This document shows, in pieces, positions 41,628-51,999 of a stretch of DNA of 64,000 bases. The stretch is from assembly GCA_001599975.1 (NCBI GenBank), contig BCIO01000002.1:682001-746000 (forward strand), read 5' to 3'. A program made the position numbers and the translations under genes. Under the pieces are notes generated by a model that saw only the letters and a program-made list of their open reading frames with translations, had not been told where the DNA came from and searched no databases. Source of the DNA: Cystobasidiopsis lactophilus (taxonomy: Eukaryota > Basidiomycota > Agaricostilbomycetes > Agaricostilbales > Chionosphaeraceae). Numbering within the stretch: position 1 is the first letter of the stretch; every line of letters begins with the position of its first letter.

Positions 41628-43576
41628 ATGTCGCGCAAGGAGGACACCTATGCGCTGATTGATTTCTCCCCGAGCCGCGTTTTGGCTGGTGTAGGCGTGC
41701 ACGAGGTGTGTCCTGGCTGCCTTGAGCGCGCAGACCAGAGACTCATCAGAATTGTTGCGAGCGCAGGTCTTTCGGCAGCCGACTCTGGTTTGTTGCTTTT
41801 GCCCGTTGAATCCCCCGTGGATGCTGGACGCTGAGAGAAGCCAAACAGAGCATCGCAGCGTGCGCCGGGCTGAGGCTGCCGCTGAGCGCGAACCCGACGT
41901 GGGCGGATTATTTGGTGGGAGCGGCCCTCGAAGAGGCGCAGAGGTCTGGCGAGCCCGTGCACGTCGTCTGGCCCTTGTCAGTGCAGGACGCCTCGCAGAT
42001 GGTCCTGCCGCCGCACCACAGCAACGGCAATGGCAACGGCATGGACATTGACGGCCCGCCGCCGCCTCAGGCTTCCACCTCGGCCAAAACAGAGGGCGTC
42101 CAAGACTGGCTCGCCGTCGAGGCCATCCTGTGCGTTGCTTTGGTCTACTCTATGCAAGCCTACATGAACTGACGTGGCGACGAGCACAGACGGCATGTCC
42201 TCTTCCAAGCACTCGGGTTGCCAGCGCGGCCGCTGGGCTACCACGTCCTGCTCGCCGTCCCCCCAGCCCTGCCGCTGGCCACGCACGAGCTGCTCATCCA
42301 GCTCGTCTTCGAAAAGCTCCACCTGTCAGCCGTCATGCCCGTCGACCGGGCCTTGGCGCAAATGTACGCCGGCGGGTCCCAGTCCGCTCTGGTGGTCGAC
42401 ATCCTCGACTCGACCACAGAGGTCAGTTTGGTGCTCGACAACGCGCTCGTCACGCCCGCCAAGCTCCGCGCTCACGTCGGCGAGCGGGATCTGGACAACT
42501 ACCTCGCCTTCCTCCTCCTCGAATCCCAGCCCCAGCTGCCCGCCCTTCTCAACCCGGACGCACCGCTAAGAGGCCAGGCGCTCAAGGACGGCTTGCTCAA
42601 GATCGTCCAATGGCTGAAAACCAACTCGTACATCCAGTTCGCCTCCGAGTACTTGGGGCTCAACGTCGACGAGGAGGAAGTTCCGGGAGCAGGAGGGCCA
42701 AACCCGGCGAGCCCGACCAAGAAGGGCGAGCTGAAAACGGCCGAGGAAGAAGCCCAAGAGGAGGAGGCCATGTTGGAGAAAGCAGCTGCGGCCTTGGCCA
42801 ACAAGAAGAACGCGGCGGCCGCCAACGCCCAGGACGTGCGCGCCGAAGTCATCAACGTGCCCCACCCTTTATCCGCCTCTTTGCCGCCCATCGCCATCGG
42901 CCTAGAACGACACCGCTACGCCGAGCCTTTATTCGAGCCGGCTTTGCTCAGGCTAGTGCCTGCGTTCGAAGACCAGGACGCGGTCCCCGCCAGCTCGAGC
43001 TACGACGCCACCACTTTGGAGCTCAAGTCGGCCAGCGTGACCGACGTGCTTGTGCAGTCGCTCAAAATGGCAGAGGTCATTCGGAGAGGCACCATCTCCC
43101 AGTCCACCTTGGTCACAGGCCAAGTGAGCCGACTACCAGGTTCGTTTCTTGTCGCCCAACGCATCCTGTCTAGGATAGAGCCTCAGAGATTGTGAACAGG
43201 AATCGGGCGCGCGATCGTGGCAGCGTTCGGGTCGACCACGCTGGGCAAGAACGCCAAGCTGGTCAAGCAGCCCGACTACTTTTCAGAGTACAAGGAGAGG
43301 CCGGACCTCATGGCGTACCTAGGCTGTCTCATTCTGGCAAAAGTGAGTGGATGGTGGACAGGCCTCTGTATTCTTGCTGATGCCTCTCCACTTTGCTTGC
43401 AGCTGGCGTTTGGCGACAATGCATCTAAGCATTTCTACGTGGGTTTCCGCTCCCCTTGCTGCCTTCTACTTTGCGTGTGCTAACCTTGCATGACCACAGA
43501 CCAAGGTGGACTATTCTGAGCTGGGGCCGAAAATGGTCTCAACGTACATCGGCGACTTCCAAGGCGACAAAGCGTA
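41628..43576 (+). CDS. ARP9: Actin-related protein, Arp9-like chromatin-remodelling subunit
   Basis: Starts MSRKEDTYALIDFSPSRVL, equivalent to the actin phosphate-loop strand, then GVGVHE before a GTGTGT donor. The long exon near 41840-43140 encodes NPTWADYLVGAALEEA, DWLAVEAIL/RHVLFQALG, GYHVLLAVPPALP and the actin-fold strand SALVVDILDSTTEVSLV. A lineage insertion rich in Ala/Glu/Lys (about residues 270-330) interrupts subdomain 4. The last exons read GIGRAIVAAFGSTTLGKNAK, QPDYFSEYKERPDLMAYLG and LILAKLAFGDNASKHFY. These fit fungal Arp9, partner of Arp7 (or Arp42) in SWI/SNF and RSC, more than conventional actin: the adenosine-binding glycines are poorly kept. The join of exon 1 to exon 2 (41706-41840) is unresolved. 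Confidence 0.75.
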
Positions 43577-43698
43577 GATCATGTTGCATGTACTTTAGAA
43601 TGCAAGACAATCGAGTTCTGAACCCTATGATACGGGCGCGAACAGACACATGGGTATTGCTTTTGGAGGAGAGCCAGCTCTCCTTCCGCACGCTAGTT

Positions 43699-45974
43699 TT
43701 ACAAGTCGCCAGCCTCCTTGCCTGTCTCCTCTGCCACCGATGTCGCTTCAGGTACAGGCTCCCCCTCCACAGTGGGCAAAGGCGGTTTCTTGGGTTTCTT
43801 CTTCTTTTTGTTGGCCGAGGGCGAGGAGGAAGGTGGTGGCCTTGAGGGTGTGACGTTGCGATTCGGAGCCAGGCCAATGTCCATGCCCGACAAGTTCTCT
43901 TGCTCCACGCGTTCTTTGAAAGAGAGATTGGCCATCAGATCGTTAACCGTCTCTGTCAAAGACTCCATCTGGTGGCGCAATCAGCTTAAAGTGAGAGGGG
44001 AGAAAAAAAGGACCGGTGCGCACCTCTGATCGCATGGCCTCTTGCGCTTGTCGTGACTCGTTCAAGTCCTTCTGCATTCCGACCGTCTTCTCCAGCAAGC
44101 TCTTGGAGACCGCCCGTTCCGTTGCCAGCTCGCTCTGCAGCGTCTTCGACACGCCTTGAGCCCGTTCTACCTTGCCCTCCAGCTTCGTCCTCTCTCGCTG
44201 TCCGTCCAGCTCCAGCTTTTCTAGCCGCTTCTCAAAGTCGGATTGCGTCTGCAGAGCCTTCGCTCGCTCTTCCGCCATCTGCTGCCTCTCTTGCGCCATC
44301 TTTGAGGACTCGGCTTGCAGACCAGTCAGGGCAGACTCTTGGGAGTTTGCCGACTTTTGCAAAGTCTCGATCTGAGCGACCAAGTCGGTCTGCAGACTGC
44401 TGGCCTCCTCCTTGATGGCTTGAATCTTCTCAAAGTAATACATGCGCTGCGTTTCGAGCTGAGTGGCGAGCAGGTGGGAGAACTCTTCGGACATGCGCTC
44501 CATCTTGGATTGAGCGAAGGAATCGGCCATATCTGGCCCGAGCTCCTTCTTGCCTTCGTGCGGCTCGTGGCTGAAGACTGAGGGCAGCTCGACCATCTTG
44601 CCGTCTTGGGTGTTTTGCATCAAGCGATGGACGTATTGGTCGCCAGCGTAGTCCCAAACCCTTTGAGACTCGAGTTCCATAGCGTACTGGTGGCCGAGAG
44701 ACTCGTAGTGAGAGATGGCGTGGCGAGCCGCATATCTCCCGCAGCCAACGTGGCCACATATTAGGCACATCCACAGCCTCGACTCCGTACCACACTCATC
44801 GCAAGCCGCTGGCGGAGCATTGTCATCTTCCGCCGAAGGACCTTTAAGCTTGCTCTGGGTGTAGCGGCAAACGGGACACCTTTTCGTCGAAACTTAGCCA
44901 GTCTTCCTGCAAAAAAGATGAGATCTCACCGTCCACTGGCCCATTTTGACAAGCAGGTGCAATGGAAGCTATGTTGGCATGGGATAGTGATGAGGCCGGT
45001 GATGTTGGCGTCCATTCGCTCAAGACAGACGACGCAGGTCGGCAGCTCAACAGCGTTAGGAAGCCCTGGTGGAGGAGGCGCCGCCAACTCTGGACCAAAA
45101 GGCAAGGTGAAGGGCGGGGTTATCGATGACCGAACTTCGACTTGCGAAACCCGGACCACCTGGCAGAGGTCGTCGTCCAACATGGCGAAGAAGGGCTTCC
45201 CATTGAACTCTTCCACAAATTGCTCCGCCTCTTCAATGGCTCGGAAGCGGATCAGAGCCATACAGCGGTTGACACCCTCGTCCCTTTGAAACAAAGATTG
45301 AGCTCGCGGCCACAAGTTGGCAAGCCTTTTTGAACTCACCTGAGAATGCGGATTTGACGGATGTATTCGGTAGCGGGTTCAACAAAGAGCAAGAAGTCAG
45401 AGACGGTCATGAGCGAAGGGATGCTGAGTACTGCCAGGAGGCAGCCATTGCCTTCGATGAGGGCCGAGGACGGGTCGACCTCTGGCAAGGGCAAGTCGGA
45501 CTTGTAGACCTCGTGGCGGTCTCTGTACAGGTGAATGACTCCGTAGCCCACGTCCACCGAGTCGCTCTCTTTGGTCGTCATGTCCCGGAAATCAATCGAC
45601 AGTTTCGAAAATCGGTAGTCGAGCTTTCTGGGCGGCGAGAAGAAGGGCTGAATGGTTTGTATGGGCGGTTTGCGCTTATAGACGCCGAGAGGAGACTGAA
45701 AGGCGGGGGTGAAGAGCTTGGCGGCCGGATTGAGCTGTGCGAGAGTGTTCGGAGGAGGCGGGCGTTCGTCGACGGAGATCCAGTTGTCGAACAGCCCTTC
45801 AGGGCACCGCTGCGCTATATGCTCTCGAACAATGCTGTCCAAGCTGGCCGGGAGGCCGGACAGGGTTTCAAGACTGGAAGGTTCTGGGTGGGTGGCAACG
45901 AAAGTCTTGCTCTCGGTTCTGCGTTGGACGGCAGTCTCGACGTCAAACAGCTGGATGCTTATGCGGTAGGGCAT
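43699..45974 (-). CDS. ETP1: BRAP2/Etp1-like RING-UBP ubiquitin ligase
   Basis: Exons 45340-45974, about 44931-45283, about 44018-44894 and 43699 to about 43975. It starts MPYRISIQLFDVETAVQRR. The N-terminal BRAP2 RRM-like domain has LLAVLSIPSLMTVSDFLLFV and RCMALIRFRAIEEAEQFVEE. The RING finger follows with CVVCLERMD, IPCQHSFHCTCLSKW and, after an intron, CPVCRY. A UBP-type zinc finger reads ACDECGTESRLWMCLICGH, GCGRYAARHAISHYESLGH and RVWDYAGDQYVHRL. A coiled coil of about 200 residues and a basic tail (KKKKKPKK) end the protein. Order and spacing match human BRAP/IMP and yeast Etp1, RING E3 ligases that bind ubiquitin through the UBP finger. Confidence 0.93.
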
Positions 45975-46357
45975 CGAGCATGTTCTCTTATCGACTCAAG
46001 GCGACGGCAGACCGGGGAAAAGGGGCAGTAAGGCTGCCTTGTCCTCGCCTGGCTACCTCGAAGTTATGGTGGACCGCCACTCTTCACCAGGCTGAGTGGA
46101 TGGCAAGAGGATTCAAACGTCTCGCACACCGTTCTAGATCCCAAGAGTGTGCTTGCAAGGCGAGAACAATGAACGAGAACCACCATGCGCCCTGCCCATT
46201 CGAAAACCGAAACCCCGCCAACCGACTTGTCCCATCGCTTCTTTCCTCCTTTTGATGTGTCAGAGTCTGCACCTCATATATTCCCAACACCTCTGCTGCC
46301 TGCCTACTGCCGGGAAAAAGGCTTCAGACCCTTGCCTCTCCGTCCAAGCGCCATACT
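45975..46357. other. Intergenic upstream of ETP1-like gene
   Basis: About 380 bp between ETP1 start and the stop of the next F-box/LRR gene, both minus. The segment about 46080-46260 resembles 47640-47760 upstream of that next gene (TTCGAAAACCRAAACSCC region and AGTGCTTGCAAGGCKA), a trace of local duplication. Confidence 0.45.
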
Positions 46358-47536
46358 TCAACTGCTTGGCAAGGGCGGGTTCAAGCCGAAAGCCTCCCAG
46401 TCTTCGAAGCCCAGGTAGATGGTCAGACCGGCTTGACCGAGCAAGCGATGGGCCGTCATTATCTTTGGCTCGTGCGAGAGAAGATAGAACTCGGACAGAT
46501 TGGGGAGGGAGGTCAGGATGGCCACGATCTGGGCGAAGCCAGCTGCCAAAAAATGAACGCCGTCGGTCGCAATGTGTAGGCGTTCGAGAGAAGGTGGCAA
46601 GGTAGCGGAGTTGAAGAATTGCAAAAGAGCTTCGACTCGGGTGGCGGTGAAGTTGGAGAGGTGCAGCGTGCGGAGCCCGGTATGCTTTGAAAGTGGTGGA
46701 ACATTGCGAAGTGCCGTTTCCTGGAGCTGGAAGATCTTCAAGTGCTCCAGGCCAGGGCTCAGCAAGGCCACGAAATCGCGCTCCTCCAGCTCATCGATGT
46801 CGATCGTCAGCTCTACGCGGCGAAGGGGAAGCGAGAGCAAGGGATTGTTGGGTGTGCTGAAATCGTAGCAGTTGACAAGGTTGATGGACAGGATTGGGGG
46901 CAGGGAGATACGCAGGGTGACAAAACAGAGGCTCAAGTTCTGGAGCGTCACTCTTCGCAAAGCTGGAAAGAGCAAGAGGAGCTCCCAAATTTGCGAATCG
47001 CTCTGGCCAAATGTAAATGCCACTTTTTGGGTTCTGTCGTCCGCTATCACCATCTGCGTTAAGGCCAACTGAGCGCAAGGTAGGGGCTGCTCCCGCCATG
47101 CCTGTTTCGTTGCGATTTTAGGAAATCCTAAAATCGTGCAGGACTGAGTGGCCAGACCTACGTGTGCCAACGATCTGTAGTGATGCTGGCGTCCAGTAAT
47201 GCTGAGTTTGCGCAGATTGGTGCACAGGCGAGGTATACGCTCCAGCAAGGGGTAGTTAGAGGGGTCCAGGCCCCGGGAAGATGGATCACTTCTCTTGACC
47301 TCCCCTTTGAAAACTCGGACCAGGGCTGCGAGCTTCGGATCGGCCTCTATCGAAGCCAAAAGTTGGTTGTCGCGCTGGCGAGACGACGTCTCAACAAGGA
47401 TGGAGCTATAGAGCCGTTTTCGGACCGCGGGCAGGAGGGCTTTGCAGAGCAGACATTTGAGCGCGTCTTTCTGCTCCTCGAGGTCGCCAATGATTTGGGA
47501 CACGATCTCGATAGGGAGATGAGCTCCACCAGACAT
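46358..47536 (-). CDS. F-box-like/LRR protein, subfamily A
   Basis: A single exon of 392 codons. The start MSGGAHLPIEIVSQIIGDL at 47536 is preferred over an in-frame ATG 26 codons upstream because paralogues begin the same way. The F-box-like start continues DALKCLLCKALLPAVRKRLY, which is shared residue for residue with the gene at 47842-49121. LRR strands follow (LRRVTLQNLSLCFVTLRISL; LRTLHLSNFTATRVEALLQF; LERLHIATDGVHF). It closes with YLGFEDWEAFGLNPPLPSS, the subfamily A terminal signature. No intron, whereas its closest paralogue has one. Confidence 0.77.
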   Translation of the reverse strand: MSGGAHLPIEIVSQIIGDLEEQKDALKCLLCKALLPAVRKRLYSSILVETSSRQRDNQLLASIEADPKLAALVRVFKGEVKRSDPSSRGLDPSNYPLLERIPRLCTNLRKLSITGRQHHYRSLAHVGLATQSCTILGFPKIATKQAWREQPLPCAQLALTQMVIADDRTQKVAFTFGQSDSQIWELLLLFPALRRVTLQNLSLCFVTLRISLPPILSINLVNCYDFSTPNNPLLSLPLRRVELTIDIDELEERDFVALLSPGLEHLKIFQLQETALRNVPPLSKHTGLRTLHLSNFTATRVEALLQFFNSATLPPSLERLHIATDGVHFLAAGFAQIVAILTSLPNLSEFYLLSHEPKIMTAHRLLGQAGLTIYLGFEDWEAFGLNPPLPSS

Positions 47537-47841
47537 TTGGGAGGGGTCGCTCTCGCAGTCTGGGAAGGAAGGCGGCCAAGCTCGTTTTTGGGGAGGTCGG
47601 CAAGTGGCAGCCACTTGAGGTATGTCTCGCGCAGGATTCTAGGCTCGAAGAAAGTGCTTGCAAGGCTAAAAGAACCACATTGCGCCCTGCCGTTCGAAAA
47701 CCAAAACGCCCGCCACTGCCCGACTCGCCAACATCGCGCTTGCTTTTCCCCTCTTCGAAGAACCCAGCTATCCACACAAACCCAAAGACCCTATTTCCAG
47801 AACCATTTCCCAAACACCTTGCATCCGCCAAGCGCTAGCCT
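47537..47841. other. Intergenic between subfamily A F-box genes
   Basis: About 305 bp. Its distal half resembles the leader of the upstream ETP1/F-box gap (see 45975-46357). Presumed promoter of the gene at 46358. Confidence 0.4.
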
Positions 47842-49121
47842 TTAGCTCGAGGCCAGCGGCGCGTCGAGGCCCCAATCTTTCCAGGCCTTGAAGCCAAGGT
47901 AGACGGTCATTTGAGGCTTTTGAGGCAGCGAATGGACTGTCATTGTTGCTCTAGGGGATGGCCGAAGAGAGAATTTAGACAGGTTGGGCAGAGAGTTGGG
48001 GGAGACGAGATCGGATGCGAGATCGATGGGAGCGTCGGCTGCTTCCACAACGTCATCATCGTCTCTAACGGTGACATTCACGACAGCGTCTGTAAGCTGG
48101 AGAGTCTGAAGAGAGGGGGGCAACGTGTTGACGTTGAGGAGTCGTCTAAAGCCTTTAGGGTGAAAGGCGAAGTTGGAAATGTGCAAAGTGTGGAGAGCGG
48201 TAAACCTCGCAATGCCAAGAGAAAAGAGTTGGCTCAGCTTGGCAGCCGTCCCTGGATACTTCCAATGCGAAAGCTCCAAGCGCTCCAAAGAGAGAGTTGC
48301 GACAGACTTCAGGAAGTCGCGGTCCCTTCGATTGTTGAGGTCAATTGTCAGCCCCAAGACCCGCAGAGGAAGTTGGAGCAAGGGACTGTTGACAGAAGGA
48401 AGGCTGCTGCAGCTGTTGAGGTAAAGAGATGTGATAGGTGGCAAAGAAGCGAGCTGGCAGATGGGATCGAGGTCGATGTCCGTGAAGGACAGCCGGTTCA
48501 AGGCAGGGAACTGTTCCAAAGAAGCGAGCTGGCAGATGGGATTGAGGTCGATGTTCGTGAAAGACAGCCGGGTCAAGGTAGGGAACAGTCCCAGCAGCCG
48601 GCAAACGCGCAGATGGTCGCTCGGCATACCCCAGGGTCTTGGCGACGCTTCAATGACAAGTTCCGTCAACGGCGGCCTGGCTGCGGGCGGCACGGCTTCC
48701 CATACCTGCAACCGTCATTGTTTGAGCTCAAGCGCTCTGTACAGGCGAGCACGCAGAGCGCGAAACGTACGTTGACCAGCGAAGTAACGGTATTGTCATA
48801 GTGTTCGCTGATGCAAACCTTACGCAAGCTGTGACACACAAGAGAGGCGCTCTCCACCGCCAATGAGCAGATGCCGTCGTCAAGAGTGGCTTCCACTTCT
48901 TCCACCAGCGCAGCCACTTTTGGATTGTGTGATAGCAAGTTGGAGATCTGCGTATTGCGCGGGTCCCGGTATCCTTCAAACACAATGGAGCGGTAAAGCC
49001 TCTTTCTGACAGCGGGCAAGAGCGCTTTGCAGAGAAGACATTTAAGGGCGTCTGCTGGCTTCTCGAGCTGGTCGATGATTTGGGCCACAATTTCGATGGG
49101 TAGGTCTGGTGCTCGAGCCAT
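47842..49121 (-). CDS. F-box-like/LRR protein with a recent LRR duplication, subfamily A
   Basis: Exons 48771-49121 and 47842-48705 give 404 aa; the 65-nt intron is phase 0. It starts MARAPDLPIEIVAQIIDQL and continues DALKCLLCKALLPAVRKRLY exactly as in the gene at 46358. The LRR region includes LTRLSFTNIDLNPICQLASL followed at once by a near-identical repeat, LNRLSFTDIDLDPICQLASL. Later strands are LRVLGLTIDLNNRRDRDFL and LHTLHISNFAFHPKGFRRLL. The C-terminus YLGFKAWKDWGLDAPLASS is the subfamily signature. SCF substrate receptor by family; the target is unknown. Confidence 0.77.
48443..48592 (-). repeat. 75-bp tandem duplication of one leucine-rich repeat
   Basis: Copies 48443-48517 and 48518-48592 differ at only a handful of positions and keep the frame. 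Each encodes 25 residues, exactly one LRR. The near identity marks a young event. Confidence 0.93.
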
Positions 49122-49621
49122 TTGGGCAGACTTGGCGTCGCTGTCAGGGAAGGAGAGAGAGAGAAGGCAGGCGGAGACTTTCTGCGACTACTGTAGCCGA
49201 CGAGAAGCGACTGGGCTTCCAAGCCTGTTCAATGGACTTGCTCTGTTCACAATTCTCTTCTTCATTTGGCGCCCTTTTGCGTATAGAATGTGGCACATCA
49301 TGTCTCTCTGCGATGGCCCCTCGACAATAACGGGCTTCTCTGTCGGTTGAGAGCGTTTCATCAAACTTTCATGTGGCCTGCTCTCCCCGGCTTTGCCTGG
49401 CCTTGCTCTGGTCTTTGGACTTTGAACCCATTTGAGTACAGGACCCTGAAACTAGCATGCTATTTTAGCTAGCACACCAAAACGAAGCTCAATTGAAACG
49501 GATTTGTTTTGACGACTGCCTTGACAACCGGCTGCTGCAGACTTTGGGGCCAAAACGCAAGGCTTGCTCCTGCTCCAAGCTGGTCTTGCCCTTCACTTTC
49601 TCCCATTTCCTTCATCGCAAC
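49122..49621. promoter_or_regulatory. Divergent region, F-box/LRR gene and gEgh16-like gene
   Basis: 500 bp between divergent start codons, no supported gene. It must carry both promoters. Confidence 0.4.
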
Positions 49622-50882
49622 ATGCTGGCATTTGCACTTCTCGCCCTTTCCGCCGTCTCGCTGGTCCGAGCACACGGCTTGATCTCCGACATCGCTGGCG
49701 CCAATGGCAAAACGGGCAATGGCTTGTGCGTTGTGTCTCCCTCTGTACGGTACGATTTCCGTACTGAAACAGACATCCCAGCAATGTCAACCCCAACGCG
49801 CCTCTCAGCGGCCAGCGCTCGGCCGTCGAGGTCATCGGCGGCAGCACCACTGGCTGTGGTGGAGACGACGTCGCCGCTGGCTTAGCAGCTGCCGAAGCCG
49901 CGGGTCTGCCTACACCGTAAGGTCCTCCTTGATTCTTCCTTCTGGATATCGAAGGACTCAAACATCAAATGCGCACAGGGCTGCGGACGGGTCGCTTTCA
50001 ATGACCTGGTTCCAACTCAACGCAGGAAACGACGGCGGTGGACCTGGTACAGCGATGTTGGGTAAGTTCCAGTCCCTTTTATTACCGCCGCAAAGTTCCC
50101 ATGCGAGTCTCGCGCAGATACCACTGGCACCGGCCAGAACTTCAAGCCAATCACAATCTCGAAGAACTTTGCTGACGGGTGAGTGCACACAGTCCTTTCC
50201 CTTGACCATGATCACGGCCTCACTCCTGAGCTCAGTGGCGCGAACTCGGCCAACCCGATGACGGTGGTGATCCCCCCTGGAACCGTCTGCACAGGCGGCA
50301 CCACCGGCAAAACCTGCCTGCTTCGAGTCACAAACCCTCCTGGCTTTGGCAGCTGGTGAGCACGATCCCGAATCTCTGTATGCTGAACGTTGCTCAAGTC
50401 CACCTTGCGCCAGTGCGGGCATCACCGTGACCGGTGGCGGAGCAGCTGCCGGCCAAGCAGCTGGCGGCCAAGCAGCAGGAGCTCAAGCAGCGGGCGGCCA
50501 GGCAGCAGGTGGCCAGGCAGCAGGCGGACAAGCAGGCGGACAGCAGGCGGCGGCGTCTTCACCAGCCGCGGCCACAACTGCCGCCGTCGTGGCAGCTCAG
50601 ACCACCGCCGCCGCCTCTCCGGCCACTGTGACTGTCACTCAAGCTTGCGGTAACTCAGGCGCCGCTCAAGCCGGCGGCCAAGCCGGCGGTCAAGTTGCAG
50701 CAGCGGGAGCTCAAGCTGGCGGCCAAGGTGCGGCGGCGGGAGGGCAAGCAGGCGGCCAAGGTGCGGCGGCGGGAGGGCAAGCAGGCGGCCAAGGTGCGGC
50801 GGCGGGAGGGCAGGCGGGCGGTCAAGCAGGTGGTCAAGGCGGTCATCGTCACCACCGCGGGCCTCGCCGTATGCATGCTTAA
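49622..50882 (+). CDS. gEgh16-like secreted protein with Gly/Gln/Ala repeat tail
   Basis: Exons 49622-49725, about 49772-49918, about 49980-50061, about 50120-50178, about 50238-50355 and about 50412-50882. MLAFALLALSAVSLVRA is a signal peptide, cleaved before HGLISDIAGANGKTGNG; the HG-x-I/L-x-x-I-x-GANGKT start is diagnostic of the gEgh16/MAS family. Further matches are AAGLAAAEAAGLPTP, LSMTWFQLNAGNDGGGP, TGTGQNFKPITISKNFADGG and PGTVCTGGTTGKTCLLRVTN. Cysteines (GCGG, VCTGG, KTCLL, FGSCAG) suggest disulphides. The last exon is a low-complexity tail of about 150 residues of GGQAAGGQ-type units, ending HRHHRGPRRMHA. Family members are secreted and some are expressed during host infection. The 3' end of this gene was copied to about 52530. 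Confidence 0.8.
50440..50860 (+). repeat. Gly-Gln-Ala coding repeat of the gEgh16-like tail
   Basis: Short units around GGCGGCCAAGCAGCAG and, at about 50720-50830, three nearly exact 33-bp units (GGCCAAGGTGCGGCGGCGGG...CAAGCAGGC). Each keeps the frame and gives GGQGAAAGGQA. Confidence 0.88.
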
Positions 50883-51065
50883 GCAAGTGCAATAGGTAGC
50901 GCAGCGTCGCTGGACGATGGCTAGCTTCCTCAACTCCACTATTGCCGTTAACAAGATTGCCCCGAATACAATACACGCTACAGTAGTTGAAATCGACACG
51001 ATGAGTACGCTGGATGAGATCTTGGATTAACAGAAGAAACTCACAAGGAACGCAATGAGGTGCGC
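50815..51065. repeat. Segmental duplication, source copy (gEgh16 3' end and flank)
   Basis: This stretch, from the last tail codons of the gEgh16-like gene through GATGAGTACGCTGGATGA and AACAGAAGAAACTCACAAGG, recurs at about 52530-52760. It marks the edge of a tandem duplication that also carried the neighbouring F-box/LRR gene. Confidence 0.85.
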
Positions 51066-51126
51066 GATCCAGGCTTCCTGCCCCCCTGCGACTTGTAAAT
51101 CTCCGACCTGCCCCTTCATTTCAAGA

Positions 51127-51999
51127 CTACCAGTGCCACTCCTGTGCCAACACCACGCCACGCTTGTGACAGCCCTTCGAGAAGTCAACGAGCAAATGAT
51201 CTCTCTCCCTTCTGATCGACCCCGTTTCATCCCGCTCTCCAACACTCGAGTCCCAGCGGACGAAGAGCTTCCGCAACCTAGGCGACCGGCTGGGATCCTT
51301 CACAAAGGCCGCCAGTGGCGCCAGCGCGCTACAACCGTAGGACATCCCGAGTTTTAGCCCTGGCGCCCATGACAGTGAATCAAAGAGGCGGTCGAGGAGG
51401 TCGGCACCGATCGAAGGTATGTCCCATAAGTTGATCTGAACAAGCTGTGACAGCTGCCCCAGGTCTTCGGAGAGGGCGAGGAGATCCGGCACAGAGAAGT
51501 GAGTGAACTTGAAATCGAGCGTGAGATTCGTGAGAGTGGCAGGGAGGCTCAGGCGGATCAGGAATTGGTCCGGATAAGATATTGGTAGTACTAGCCTGAG
51601 CTTTGTAAGCTGAGGCGCCAGGTCCGCAATTCTGAGGTCGGTGGCGTCCGTCCCTTGCATCGTCGGGATAGACAGAACTCGAAGTGACGACAACACCGGA
51701 AGTGGCGGGGCCTGCTGCATCGCAGTGAGGTCCACAAGTACGCGTAAGTTCAGCTCTTGAAGGTGTGGCGTGTGACGTAACAACGTCGAGACATAAATGG
51801 GAACAAGTTGGAAAAAAGACTTCAACCAGATGGGGAGGATCGCTTTCGAAGGGAAGAATAGCACTGTTGCGGCCATATCTGCTGTTGCCTGGTGACTTGA
51901 GGAGTGGTCCCAATCTTCTTCTTTCCAATAGTCTGTGAAGATATCCAGGAGGAGTTTTGGGGGCAAGGCCAGCAGGGTTGTCTTTGTGGGCTGCTCCAT
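51127..51999 (-). CDS. F-box-like/LRR protein, subfamily C, internally deleted copy
   Basis: A single exon of 290 codons, from MEQPTKTTLLALPPKLLLDI at 51999 to AQEWHW. It is a close paralogue of the gene at 52816-54060, sharing ADMAATVLFFPSKAILPIWL and LSEDLGQLSQLVQI. Residues 1-71 and about 72-290 match residues 1-71 and about 197-414 of that gene, so roughly 125 codons are missing in frame: FFQLVPIYVS joins straight to TLLRHTPHLQ. The reading frame stays open, so a shortened protein with fewer LRRs could still be made. TFTDYWKEE follows the F-box-like LPPKLLLDIF. Whether it is expressed is unknown. Confidence 0.72.
   Translation of the reverse strand: MEQPTKTTLLALPPKLLLDIFTDYWKEEDWDHSSSHQATADMAATVLFFPSKAILPIWLKSFFQLVPIYVSTLLRHTPHLQELNLRVLVDLTAMQQAPPLPVLSSLRVLSIPTMQGTDATDLRIADLAPQLTKLRLVLPISYPDQFLIRLSLPATLTNLTLDFKFTHFSVPDLLALSEDLGQLSQLVQINLWDIPSIGADLLDRLFDSLSWAPGLKLGMSYGCSALAPLAAFVKDPSRSPRLRKLFVRWDSSVGERDETGSIRRERDHLLVDFSKGCHKRGVVLAQEWHW

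Noticed and set aside
42130-43173. 347-codon plus-strand frame with Arg/Pro-rich translation
   Set aside because: It is a shifted frame over the Arp9-like exon; composition is typical of a shadow frame.
50440-50860. Regular repeats considered as a CRISPR-like array
   Set aside because: Units are coding, contiguous and in frame with a secreted protein; there are no unique spacers, and the host is eukaryotic.
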